Below are positions 44,301 through 52,713 of a DNA stretch of 64,000 nt, piece by piece. Both the position numbers and the translations under genes were made by a program. The DNA lies in the NCBI GenBank assembly GCA_016710385.1, contig JADJVX010000018.1, forward strand, positions 496,001-560,000, in the 5' to 3' direction. The notes under the pieces were generated by a model that made no database searches, was not told the DNA's origin, and saw only the letters and a program-made list of their open reading frames with translations. Each line of letters starts with the position of its first letter. Positions within the stretch are counted from its first letter, which is position 1. The stretch comes from Actinomycetales bacterium (GTDB lineage: Bacteria > Actinomycetota > Actinomycetes > Actinomycetales > Dermatophilaceae).

Positions 44301-45856
44301 CGGCCCGCCACCTCCTTCTCCTTGGTCATGAAGTGCATGAGATGTTCCTGAGTGGCTTCGGCGCGCGGCACCTCACCGGTGATGCGGCCCTGGGACAGGG
44401 CGTAGATGCGGTCGCAGAGGCCGATGAGTTCGGGCAACTCCGACGAGATGACCAGCACCCCCTTGCCTGCATCGGCGAGGGCATTGATGTGCGTGTAGAT
44501 CTCGTACTTCGCGCCGACGTCGATGCCTCGGGTCGGCTCATCGAGGATGAGGACGTCCGGGTCGGTGAACATCCACTTGGACAACACGACCTTTTGCTGG
44601 TTGCCGCCGGAGAGCTTGCCGACGACCGCGTCCACCGTGGGAGTCTTGGTGTTGAGCTTGCGGCGGTATTCCTCGGCGATGCGGTATTCCTCGGCCTGGT
44701 CGACAACGCCGCGACTGGAGATCTTGCCCAGTGCGGCCGAGGTGTTGTTGTGCTTGATGTCGTCGATGAGGTTGAGACCGAACCGCTTGCGGTCCTCGGA
44801 GGCATAGGCCAGGCCGGCCTTGATGGCGTTGGTGACGCTCGATGTGTCGACCTGTTGGCCCTTGACGAAGACCTGACCCGAGATCTTGGTGCCCCAGCTC
44901 CGGCCGAAGACACTCATCGCAAGTTCGGTGCGGCCGGCGCCCATGAGGCCCGCGATGCCGACGATCTCGCCGCGGCGCACCGTGAGGTTGGCCTTGTCGA
45001 CGACGACCCGCGAGGGGTCCTGCGGGTGATAGACCGTCCAGTCCACGAGGCGGAAGACCTCGTCGCCCACGGTCGGGGAGTGGTCGGGGAAGCGGTTGTC
45101 CAGGCTGCGGCCGACCATCCCGCGGATGATCCGCTCCTCGGTGATCTTCTCTGCACCGTGCATGTCGAGGGTTTCGATCGTCATGCCGTCGCGGATGATC
45201 GTCGTCGAGTCGGCGATGGCCGCGATCTCGTTGAGCTTGTGGCTGATGATGATGCAGGTGATGCCCTCGGCCCGCAGGCTGCGGATGAGGCCCAGTAGGT
45301 GTGCGCTGTCCTCGTCGTTCAGGGCAGCCGTGGGCTCGTCGAGGATGAGCAGCTTGACGTCCTTGGAGAGCGCCTTGGCGATCTCGACGAGTTGCTGCTT
45401 GCCGACACCGATGTTGACGATCTTGGTGTCGGGCAGTTCGCTCAAGCCGACCCGGGTCAACAGCTTGCTCGCCTCGGCGTTGGTCTTGTACCAGTTGATG
45501 ACCCCGCGGGTGGCCTGTTCGTTGCCGAGGAAGATGTTCTCCGCGATCGACAGGTACGGGGAGAGCGCGAGCTCCTGGTGGATGATGACGATTCCGTCGT
45601 GTTCGCTGTCACGGATCGACTTGTAGTGACACGGGTGGCCCTCGAAGAAGATGTCTCCGTCGTAGGTGCCGTGGGGGTGAACCCCCGAGAGCACCTTCAT
45701 GAGGGTCGACTTCCCGGCCCCGTTCTCGCCGCAGATGGCGTGGACCTCACCCTTGCGGACCTTGAGCGTGACACCCGAGAGTGCCTTGACGCCGGGGAAG
45801 GTCTTGGTGATGTCCCGCATCTCCAGGATGATCTGCTGTTCGCCGGTGGCGCTCAT
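44297..45856 (-). CDS. mmsA: Multiple-sugar ABC transporter ATPase (MmsA/XylG type)
   Basis: A 519-residue protein with two fused ABC domains. Domain 1 has Walker A GENGAGKST near residue 38, a degenerate signature IGVGKQQLVEIAKAL near 145 and Walker B LLILDEPTAAL near 165. Domain 2 has a degenerate Walker A (GLMGAGRTELA) near 290, a canonical LSGGNQQKVVLSKW signature near 402 and LILDEPTRGIDVG near 423. This uneven split is normal for sugar importers of the XylG/RbsA type. The ATG at 45856 was chosen for its GGAAGGGA 9 nt upstream; a longer start at 45880 lacks one. Confidence 0.93.
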   Translation of the reverse strand: MSATGEQQIILEMRDITKTFPGVKALSGVTLKVRKGEVHAICGENGAGKSTLMKVLSGVHPHGTYDGDIFFEGHPCHYKSIRDSEHDGIVIIHQELALSPYLSIAENIFLGNEQATRGVINWYKTNAEASKLLTRVGLSELPDTKIVNIGVGKQQLVEIAKALSKDVKLLILDEPTAALNDEDSAHLLGLIRSLRAEGITCIIISHKLNEIAAIADSTTIIRDGMTIETLDMHGAEKITEERIIRGMVGRSLDNRFPDHSPTVGDEVFRLVDWTVYHPQDPSRVVVDKANLTVRRGEIVGIAGLMGAGRTELAMSVFGRSWGTKISGQVFVKGQQVDTSSVTNAIKAGLAYASEDRKRFGLNLIDDIKHNNTSAALGKISSRGVVDQAEEYRIAEEYRRKLNTKTPTVDAVVGKLSGGNQQKVVLSKWMFTDPDVLILDEPTRGIDVGAKYEIYTHINALADAGKGVLVISSELPELIGLCDRIYALSQGRITGEVPRAEATQEHLMHFMTKEKEVAGR

Positions 45857-45928
45857 CGGCACGAATCCCTTCCGACACATGACTTTCGGTAGTCGCGGAC
45901 CCGCCGCAGTGCGACGGGGACAGGCGGC

Positions 45929-45965
45929 GCGGAGGCCGGGCCGGGGTCACCGCCCCGGCCTCCGC
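45929..45965 (-). terminator. Intercistronic hairpin between chvE and mmsA
   Basis: GCGGAGGCCGGG (45929-45940) pairs perfectly with CCCGGCCTCCGC (45954-45965), a 12-bp stem with a 13-nt loop and no U-tract. Placed right after the binding-protein gene, it should either stop part of the transcription or protect the chvE mRNA end, giving more binding protein than ATPase. Confidence 0.7.
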
Positions 45966-45977
45966 ACGCGAGGGAGA

Positions 45978-47096
45978 TCACATCCCGAGGTCGGCTGCCT
46001 TGTAGAAGCCGGAGTCGATCAACTTGGCCTTGATCTCGTCCTTGGTGACGACGACGGGGGCCAGCAGGTAGGTCGGGACGACCTTCTTGCCGTTGTTGTA
46101 GGTCTTCTCGTCGTTGACGTCGACCTTGGAGTTCTTGACGATCTGGTCGACCATCTTGGCGACCTGGTCACCCAGCGCGCGGGTGTCCTTCCAGACCGTC
46201 ATCGACTGCTTGCCGGCAACGATGTTGAGCACGTTGGCCTTGTCGGCGTCCTGGCCGGTCAGCACGGGGTAGCCGTCGCCCGGCTTGTACCCGGCGCCCT
46301 CGAGAGCCTGGGCGATACCCAGAGCCAGCGAGTCGTTCGGGGACAGCACGATGTTGACCTTCTTGCCGCCGGTGTAGAAGGAGTTGAGGCGGTTCTGCAT
46401 CTCGGACTGGGCGGTGTCGGAGCCCCAACCCTGGATACCGATCTTGGTCCACTCCTCGTTCGAGGCGGGGGCCTTTCCGGAGGGAACGACAATGTCGCCG
46501 GACTTCACCAGCGGGTTGAGGACATCCCACGCGCCGGAGAAGAAGAACTTGGCGTTGTTGTCGTCGGGCGAGCCGGCGAAGGGCTCCAGGTTGACCGGCT
46601 TGGTCATGTTGGCGAGCTTGGTCTTGATGAACTCACCCTGCAGCTGGCCGACCTTGTAGTTGTCGAAGGTGGCGTAGTAGTCGACGTTCTCCGACCCGTT
46701 GATGAGACGGTCGTAGGCGATGACCTTGATGCCCTTGGTCTTGGCGGTGGCCAGGACGGGGGCGAGCGCGGTGCCGTCGATCGAGGCGATGACCAGGACC
46801 TTGGGGTTCTGGTTGATCATGTTCTGGATCTGGGTGATCTGCTGGTCGACCTTGTTGTCGGCGTACTGCAGCGTCGTCTCATAGCCGGACTTCTTGAGCA
46901 GTTCCTCAAGGTGAGCGCCGTCCTTGTTCCAGCGCTCGAGGCTCTTGGTCGGCATGGCGATGCCGATGAGGCCTCCGGCCGCACCCGAGCTCGCGCCCGG
47001 CGTGGCGGTGTCCCGGGTCGAGCTGCAGGCTGCGGTTGACGCGATGAGTGCGATCGCACCGAGGCCGGCGATGACCGGGGTGATCTTGCGGGTCAT
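45978..47096 (-). CDS. chvE: Sugar-binding lipoprotein of ABC transporter (ChvE family)
   Basis: A 372-residue periplasmic-type binding protein anchored as a lipoprotein. The signal peptide ends at the lipobox TAAC near residue 24, followed by a Ser/Thr/Gly linker. IGIAMPTKSLERWNKDG near 44, LVIASIDGTALAPVL near 100, KVIAYDRLINGSENVDYYAT near 123 and LSPNDSLALGIAQAL near 252 match ChvE, which binds xylose, glucose, galactose and arabinose. The ATG at 47096 has AAGGA before it. Its promoter carries the same operator element as xylA. Confidence 0.93.
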   Translation of the reverse strand: MTRKITPVIAGLGAIALIASTAACSSTRDTATPGASSGAAGGLIGIAMPTKSLERWNKDGAHLEELLKKSGYETTLQYADNKVDQQITQIQNMINQNPKVLVIASIDGTALAPVLATAKTKGIKVIAYDRLINGSENVDYYATFDNYKVGQLQGEFIKTKLANMTKPVNLEPFAGSPDDNNAKFFFSGAWDVLNPLVKSGDIVVPSGKAPASNEEWTKIGIQGWGSDTAQSEMQNRLNSFYTGGKKVNIVLSPNDSLALGIAQALEGAGYKPGDGYPVLTGQDADKANVLNIVAGKQSMTVWKDTRALGDQVAKMVDQIVKNSKVDVNDEKTYNNGKKVVPTYLLAPVVVTKDEIKAKLIDSGFYKAADLGM

Positions 47097-47160
47097 GGAC
47101 GTGTCCTTCCTCGCACGGCTGGGCCGGCGTTGGTCGTCCCAGGGTGGCTCATCCCGGGAC

Positions 47161-47205
47161 ATTTGTTGTGTGACTGAACATATTCCTGCCTGGTGGCTGA
47201 AGCAA
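47161..47205 (-). promoter_or_regulatory. chvE promoter with xylose-type operator
   Basis: Minus strand: -35 TTGCTT (47205-47200), 17-nt spacer, -10 TATGTT (47182-47177). The -10 starts a 22-bp element (47182-47161) that contains GTTCAGTCACACAAC and ends in AAAT. It matches 17 of 22 positions of the element at the xylA promoter. A repressor bound there would block transcription start. The remaining gap up to 47292 holds a GGGCGCC/GGCGCC hairpin behind the ROK gene. Confidence 0.75.
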
Positions 47206-47292
47206 GAGACGGCAACCCGGGCTCAGGTAACGATTCGGCAACGTCTCGGCCGAATTGGGGGCGACTAGGCGCTCGGCGCCGGAGGCGCCCGA

Positions 47293-48594
47293 TCAGCCGC
47301 CCGCGCCGACCCACTCGCTGGGGTCGGCGACGATGTGGTCGATGACCCGCAGGGCGGCTCCCGTCAGGCTCGCCATCTCGCCGCTCACAGCCCCCTCCAC
47401 ATGCAGGGGCAGCCAGCGACGAGAGATGACCCGACTGGTCAGCTCGGCCTCGATCCCAGGGCGCAGCAGGTCGCACAGCACGGCATACGCGCCGCCGAGA
47501 ATGAGGCGGTCGACGTCGATGAGGCTCATGGCGGAGGAAGCCGTGCGACCCAGTGCCGTCGCGGCTGTGGTGATGGCGCCGATGGCTTGCAGGTCGCCCT
47601 TCAGCGCCATCCCGCGCAGCGTCTCGGTCGAGGCTTCCAAGGACAAGCCGGCGGCGCGAGACAGGGCGTCCTTGCCGGCGAACTGCTCCAGGCAACCCAT
47701 CGCGCCGCAGTTGCACCGCGGCCCGTTGGGGTCGACGACGGCGTGACCGATCTCGCCACTCCAGCCATGCATGCCCGAGGCCAGTTCGCCACCGAGCACG
47801 ATGGCCCCACCGATACCGACCTCACCGGCGATGAAGAGAAAGTTCTGATCCAGCCGGGAGAGGCCAGCCAGCCGCGAGCGAGTGCGGGCTTCGGCCAGAG
47901 CCCCGAGGTCGGCGTCGTTCCCGACCTCGATCAGCACGTCTCGCAGCGCGCTGGAACTCCCCAGGACGTGCGTGACATCGATGTCCTCCCAGCCGAGGTT
48001 GGGCGCATAGCGCACCACCCCCGAACCCAGCCTGGCCAGCCCCGGCACCGACACACAGGCGCCCGCCACACGCCCGCCCTGAGCACGCGCCGTCGCGACG
48101 ACCGGCTCGACGAGCTTGGCCAATTGACGCAGGGTGAGGTCGGGGTCGCTGCGTCGGTAGTCACCGTGGACGACGCGCTCATACATCGTCGTGCCCTGCA
48201 GGTCGACGGCACGGACCGCGATGTGATCCACCTGGACTTCCAGCCCCAGACCCACAAAGGTCCGGGCGGCGGGGATGAGCGGCACCCCGGGACGTCCCAC
48301 CCGCTCGCCGGCTTCCGGCTCGAGTTCGGTCACCAGGCGCGCCGATACGAGCAAGTCGACGAGTTCGGACACCGTGGCCTTGGTCAGGCCGGTGCCGTCG
48401 GCCACTCGGGCGCGCGTGGTCGGCACCGGGGAGTCGACGATATAGCGCAGTGCCAAAGACAGGTTGTGCTCGCGCAGCGAGGACTGCCGGGCAGGGCGAG
48501 TGAGCGCCCCCCGGCGACGGTCCCTGGGCAGCGGTCGTCGTGTCTCGGCACCGGCAGGCACGGCAGAGGTCGTGTGGTCCACGGCATTGACCAT
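47293..48594 (-). CDS. xylR: ROK-family transcriptional repressor, XylR-like
   Basis: A 433-residue regulator. The winged helix near residues 42-95 reads REHNLSLALRYIVDSP then TRARVADGTGLTKATVSELV, a typical ROK HTH. The sugar-kinase-like part follows: VGLGLEVQVDHIAVRAVDL near 113, ASGMHGWSGEIGH near 283 and the zinc motif CNCGAMGCLE near 303. It lies divergent from xylA and upstream of the chvE operon, flanked by both predicted operators, so xylose-sensitive repression is inferred. The ATG at 48594 falls inside the xylA promoter, so its own start overlaps xylA polymerase binding. Confidence 0.88.
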   Translation of the reverse strand: MVNAVDHTTSAVPAGAETRRPLPRDRRRGALTRPARQSSLREHNLSLALRYIVDSPVPTTRARVADGTGLTKATVSELVDLLVSARLVTELEPEAGERVGRPGVPLIPAARTFVGLGLEVQVDHIAVRAVDLQGTTMYERVVHGDYRRSDPDLTLRQLAKLVEPVVATARAQGGRVAGACVSVPGLARLGSGVVRYAPNLGWEDIDVTHVLGSSSALRDVLIEVGNDADLGALAEARTRSRLAGLSRLDQNFLFIAGEVGIGGAIVLGGELASGMHGWSGEIGHAVVDPNGPRCNCGAMGCLEQFAGKDALSRAAGLSLEASTETLRGMALKGDLQAIGAITTAATALGRTASSAMSLIDVDRLILGGAYAVLCDLLRPGIEAELTSRVISRRWLPLHVEGAVSGEMASLTGAALRVIDHIVADPSEWVGAGG

Positions 48595-48631
48595 ACAGGC
48601 CACGCTGATTATGTTTAGTGAGTCAACGAAT
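48587..48631 (+). promoter_or_regulatory. xylA promoter with shared operator
   Basis: -35 TTGACC (48587-48592), 17-nt spacer, -10 TATGTT (48610-48615). The -10 begins a 22-bp element (48610-48631) containing GTTTAGTGAGTCAAC and ending GAAT, the counterpart of the chvE element. The consensus of the two cores is GTTyAGTsAswCAAC, with GTT/AAC ends forming a partial inverted repeat. Confidence 0.78.
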
Positions 48632-48648
48632 CCGAAGAGGAGACCCCC

Positions 48649-49836
48649 ATGACTCGCCGACCAGCTCCCTCTGACAAGTTTTCGTTCGGCCTCTGGACCA
48701 TTGGCTGGCAGGCCCGCGACCAATTCGGCGACGCCACTCGCGCTCCCCTGGACCCGGTCCACGCGGTCCACCAGCTGGCCGAGCTCGGCGCGTGGGGGAT
48801 CACCTTCCACGACGACGACCTCGTCCCCTTCGGCTCCACCGCCGCCGAGCGTGACGACATCCTGACCCGCTTCCGCGCAGCCCTCGACGCGACCGGACTG
48901 GTCGTGCCCATGGTGACGACCAACACGTTCACCCACCCGATCTTCAAGGATGGTGCCTTCACCTCCAACCGTCGCGACGTGCGCCGATACGGCCTGCGCA
49001 AGGTGCTGCGCAATGTGGATCTCGCTGCCGACCTGGGCGCCCAGACCTTCGTCATGTGGGGCGGTCGGGAGGGCGCAGAGTACGACGGCGTCAAGGACCA
49101 GCGCGCGGCCCTCGATCGCTACCGCGAGGGCATCGACACGGTGGCGAGCTACATCAAGAGCCAGGGATACGACCTGCGTATCGCCATCGAGCCCAAGCCC
49201 AACGAACCGCGTGGTGACATCCTGCTGCCGACCGTGGGTCACGCGCTTGGCTTCATTGCCCAGCTCGAGCACGGTGACATCGTCGGCCTCAACCCCGAAG
49301 TTGGGCACGAGCAGATGGCTGGGCTCAACTACACCTCGGGGATCGCCCAGGCGCTGTGGTCGGACAAGCTCTTCCACATCGACCTCAACGGCCAGCGCTC
49401 GATCAAGTACGACCAGGATCTCTGCTTCGGTCACGGCGATCTGCTCTCGGCCTTCTTCACCGTCGACCTCGTGGAGAACGGCTTCCTCAGCGGCGGACCG
49501 CGCTACGAGGGACCCCGCCACTTCGACTACAAGCCGTCCCGGACCGAGGACTACGACGGGGTGTGGGCCTCCGCCGCAGCCAACATGTCGACCTACCTGC
49601 TGCTCAAGGACCGCGCCGCCGCCTACCGCGCCGACCCCGAGGTGCAGGCTGCCATTGCCGCGAGCCGGGTGTTGGAGTTGGCCGAGCCGACGATGGCTCC
49701 GGGCGAAACGCTGGCCGACCTGCTGGCCGACCACACGGCATACGAGGATGTCGACCCGGACGCCGTCGCCGAAGCCGGTTACGCCTTCGTGGCCCTCAAC
49801 CAACTGGCCGTCGAGCACGCGCTCGGCGCGCGCTGA
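48649..49836 (+). CDS. xylA: Xylose isomerase
   Basis: A 395-residue TIM-barrel enzyme converting D-xylose to D-xylulose (also glucose to fructose). FSFGLWTIGWQARDQFGDAT near residue 11, WGITFHDDDLVPFG near 49 with the catalytic His of FHDDDL, MWGGREGAEYD near 136, IEPKPNEPRGDILLPTVGH near 180 and LNPEVGHEQMAGLNY near 214 hold the metal-binding Glu, Asp and His residues. Length and sequence fit the class I actinomycete enzymes. AGAGGAGA precedes the ATG. xylB follows 29 nt later. Confidence 0.97.
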   Translation: MTRRPAPSDKFSFGLWTIGWQARDQFGDATRAPLDPVHAVHQLAELGAWGITFHDDDLVPFGSTAAERDDILTRFRAALDATGLVVPMVTTNTFTHPIFKDGAFTSNRRDVRRYGLRKVLRNVDLAADLGAQTFVMWGGREGAEYDGVKDQRAALDRYREGIDTVASYIKSQGYDLRIAIEPKPNEPRGDILLPTVGHALGFIAQLEHGDIVGLNPEVGHEQMAGLNYTSGIAQALWSDKLFHIDLNGQRSIKYDQDLCFGHGDLLSAFFTVDLVENGFLSGGPRYEGPRHFDYKPSRTEDYDGVWASAAANMSTYLLLKDRAAAYRADPEVQAAIAASRVLELAEPTMAPGETLADLLADHTAYEDVDPDAVAEAGYAFVALNQLAVEHALGAR

Positions 49837-49865
49837 CCCCACGCCGGGCACAGGAAGCAGTCGGT

Positions 49866-51317
49866 ATGCCGTCCCGCACCGCGCGCACGCTGGTCGCCGG
49901 CGTCGACTCCAGCACCCAGTCGTGCAAGGTCGTCATCCGCGATGCCGTGACCGGCGAGCGGGTTCGCTCCGGCCGGGCCTCTCATCCGGATGGCACGGAG
50001 GTCGACCCCGAGCACTGGTGGAGCGCCCTGCAGGCTGCTATCGCTGATGCCGGCGGACTGGAGGATGTCGCGGCCATCGCCGTCGGTGGTCAGCAGCACG
50101 GCATGGTGGCCCTCGACGCTCACGGCCAGGTCATCCGACCCGCCATGTTGTGGAACGACACCCGCTCGGCCCAGGCTGCCGCCGACCTCGTCGAGGAGCT
50201 CGGCTCCCGGGCCTGGGCCGACGCGACCGGCTCGGTGCCGGTGGCCTCATACACCGTGACCAAGCTGCGTTGGCTAGCCGAACACGAGCCCGACAACGCC
50301 GCGCGGGTGGCGGCCGTCGCGCTCCCCCACGACTGGCTCACCTGGCGGCTGGCCGGGCATGGGCCCGGTGGTGACCTCAGGGCGTTGCGCACCGACCGCT
50401 CCGATGCATCGGGCACGGGCTACTGGGACCCGGTGAGTGGCGACTACCGGCGTGATCTCCTCGTCCGCGCTCTCGGACATGACGTTGCGCTCCCCCAGGT
50501 CTGCGCACCGAATGCCATTGCTGCCCAGGGGGATCCGCAGCGCTGGGGTCACCTGATCATCGGTCCGGGCGCAGGCGACAACGCCGGTGCCGCCCTTGGC
50601 CTGGCGATGTCGGCCGGCGACGTGGCAGTCTCCATCGGCACCTCCGGGGTGGTGTCTGCGGTCAGCCCGGTCCCGGCGCGGGATGCCTCCGGCCTGGTCA
50701 GTGGATTCGCGGACGCTACCGGGGCCTACCTGCCGCTGGCCTGCACGCTCAACGGTGCACGAGTCGGTGAATCCATGGCCCGCATCCTTGGCGTGTCACT
50801 GCCACAACTGTCCGAACTCGCCCTCCAGGCACCTGCCGGCTGTGACGGACTAGTCCTGGTGCCCTATCTCGAAGGCGAACGCACCCCCAACCTCCCGACC
50901 GCGACCGGCGCATTGCACGGCCTGCGCCTGGAGACCACCTCGCCTGCGCACCTGGCCCGGGCCGCCGTCGAGGGCCTGCTCTGTGGGCTCGCCGACGGCC
51001 TGGATGCGCTCGTGGCGACCGGCGTCGACGTCGAGCGGGTCCTGCTCATCGGTGGCGGTGCGCGGGCCGAGGCCCTGCGCCGGCTGGCCCCAGGCATTCT
51101 CGGGGCTGCCGTCGACGTGCCGGCCCCCGGCGAGTATGTCGCGGACGGGGCTGCTCGCCAGGCCGCCTGGGTGCTGGCCGGCACGGCCACCGCGCCGGAG
51201 TGGCCGGACCCAGGGACCGAGCACTACACCCTGGATGACTCGGCCCGGCTGACGGGTCAGTCGGTCAGGGCACGGTATGCCGTGGCTCGCCAGCACGTCC
51301 TGAATCGGCCGTCGTGA
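49866..51317 (+). CDS. xylB: Xylulokinase
   Basis: A 483-residue FGGY kinase phosphorylating D-xylulose to xylulose-5-P. VAGVDSSTQSCKVVIRD near residue 10 is the first phosphate loop; AIAVGGQQHGMVALD near 74 and PAMLWNDTRSA near 92 are xylulokinase-typical; GPGAGDNAGAALGLA near 237 and VLLIGGGARAEALRRL near 395 form the second half of the ATP site. An AGGAAG lies 9 nt before the ATG. The start codon itself sits inside a GTATGCCGT motif. Forms a xylAB operon. Confidence 0.94.
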   Translation: MPSRTARTLVAGVDSSTQSCKVVIRDAVTGERVRSGRASHPDGTEVDPEHWWSALQAAIADAGGLEDVAAIAVGGQQHGMVALDAHGQVIRPAMLWNDTRSAQAAADLVEELGSRAWADATGSVPVASYTVTKLRWLAEHEPDNAARVAAVALPHDWLTWRLAGHGPGGDLRALRTDRSDASGTGYWDPVSGDYRRDLLVRALGHDVALPQVCAPNAIAAQGDPQRWGHLIIGPGAGDNAGAALGLAMSAGDVAVSIGTSGVVSAVSPVPARDASGLVSGFADATGAYLPLACTLNGARVGESMARILGVSLPQLSELALQAPAGCDGLVLVPYLEGERTPNLPTATGALHGLRLETTSPAHLARAAVEGLLCGLADGLDALVATGVDVERVLLIGGGARAEALRRLAPGILGAAVDVPAPGEYVADGAARQAAWVLAGTATAPEWPDPGTEHYTLDDSARLTGQSVRARYAVARQHVLNRPS

Positions 51318-51337
51318 GCACCGGTCGGTGAGTCGTC

Positions 51338-51354
51338 GAGGCGCTCAACGCCTC
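51338..51354. terminator. Hairpin between convergent xylB and metK
   Basis: GAGGCG (51338-51343) and CGCCTC (51349-51354) form a stem with a 5-nt loop between the two converging genes. Confidence 0.55.
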
Positions 51355-51364
51355 ACCTTCGTGG

Positions 51365-52582
51365 TCAGCGAATCGCCGATCGCAGTGCGTCGACCCGGTC
51401 GGTCTGCTCCCAGGTGAACGGGCGCTCGACGGCTCCGGCCGAGGTCCGGCCGAAATGTCCGTAGGCGGCGGTCACGCCGTAGATCGGTCGCATCAGGTCG
51501 AGCTCGTCGATGATGGCTGCCGGACGCAGGTCGAACACTGCCTCGATGGCCGCCTGAATCTTCTCGGCGGCGACAGTCTCGGTGCCGAAGGTCTCGACGT
51601 AGAGCCCGACCGGCTTGGCGGCCCCGATGGCATAGGCCACCTGAATCTCGCAGCGTCGGGCCAAGCCGGCGGCGACGACGTTCTTGGCGACCCACCGGGT
51701 GGCATAAGCGGCGGAGCGGTCGACCTTCGAGGGGTCCTTGCCCGAGAAGGCACCACCACCGTGCCGGGCCATACCGCCATAGGTGTCGACGATGATCTTG
51801 CGACCGGTCAGCCCCGCATCGCCCATCGGTCCGCCCACCTCGAACCGACCGGTGGGGTTGATCAGGGTGCGGTAATCGGACACGTCGAGGTCTGACCCCG
51901 ATGCCTGCAGCTGCGCCAAGACCGGCTCGATGACCTGCGCGATGACATCGGGGTGCAGCATGCCTTCCAGCGAGATGTCGGCGGCATGCTGGCTGGAGAT
52001 GACGACAGTGTCCAAGCGCACCGGACGATCGCCGTCGTAGGCGATGGTCACTTGGGTCTTGCCGTCCGGCCGGAGGTAGGGCAGCGTCTGGTCCTTGCGC
52101 ACGGCGGTGAGTCGCTCCGACAGCCGATGGGCCAGGTGGATCGGCAAGGGCATGAGCTCGGCGGTGTCATCGCAGGCATAGCCGAACATCAACCCCTGGT
52201 CGCCCGCGCCCTGCTTGTCCAGCGGGTCCACCGCGCCGGTGCGGCTTTCGTATGCCGTGTCGACGCCTTGCGCGATGTCGGGGCTCTGCTGGCCGATGGA
52301 CACCTCGACCCCGCACGACGCGCCGTCGAAACCCTTGGTCGAGGAGTCGTAGCCGATGCCCAGGACCGTGTCGCGGACGATCCTGGGGATCTCGACGTAG
52401 GCCTCCGTCGTCACTTCCCCGGCGACGTGGACCAGCCCTGTTGTCACCATGGTCTCGACGGCGACCCGCGCCCGGGCGTCCTGCTCCAGCATGGCATCGA
52501 GGATGCGGTCGCTGATCTGGTCACAGATCTTGTCGGGGTGTCCCTCGGTGACCGACTCCGAGGTGAACAGACGCGCAGACAC
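51365..52582 (-). CDS. metK: S-adenosylmethionine synthetase
   Basis: A 405-residue enzyme making SAM from methionine and ATP. FTSESVTEGHPDKICDQISD near residue 6, GAGDQGLMFGYACDDT near 125, GGPMGDAGLTGRKIIVDTYG near 254 and GGGAFSGKDPSKVDRSAAY near 280 contain the phosphate, metal and active-site loop residues. GTG start with GGAG about 7 nt upstream. A TAAGAT -10 candidate lies upstream in the 131-nt gap to coaBC. No SAM riboswitch was seen. Confidence 0.97.
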   Translation of the reverse strand: MSARLFTSESVTEGHPDKICDQISDRILDAMLEQDARARVAVETMVTTGLVHVAGEVTTEAYVEIPRIVRDTVLGIGYDSSTKGFDGASCGVEVSIGQQSPDIAQGVDTAYESRTGAVDPLDKQGAGDQGLMFGYACDDTAELMPLPIHLAHRLSERLTAVRKDQTLPYLRPDGKTQVTIAYDGDRPVRLDTVVISSQHAADISLEGMLHPDVIAQVIEPVLAQLQASGSDLDVSDYRTLINPTGRFEVGGPMGDAGLTGRKIIVDTYGGMARHGGGAFSGKDPSKVDRSAAYATRWVAKNVVAAGLARRCEIQVAYAIGAAKPVGLYVETFGTETVAAEKIQAAIEAVFDLRPAAIIDELDLMRPIYGVTAAYGHFGRTSAGAVERPFTWEQTDRVDALRSAIR

Positions 52583-52713
52583 GATGAGACTCCAAGGGGA
52601 AGGCGAGGGAACGGCCGACTGTTTTGGCCGGTTTCCATCTTAACGTCCGACCCGGTGGGCACGGATCGCGCCCGGACGGGCGACCCGTGACGGATTCCCG
52701 GGAATCGGACGGG

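Noticed and set aside
43053..51317. The xylose cluster as a mobile element
   Set aside because: No integrase, transposase, terminal repeat or tRNA target was found at either edge; only gene order hints at insertion.
52583..52713. A SAM riboswitch in front of metK
   Set aside because: The leader is short and shows none of the conserved SAM-I/II/IV blocks.
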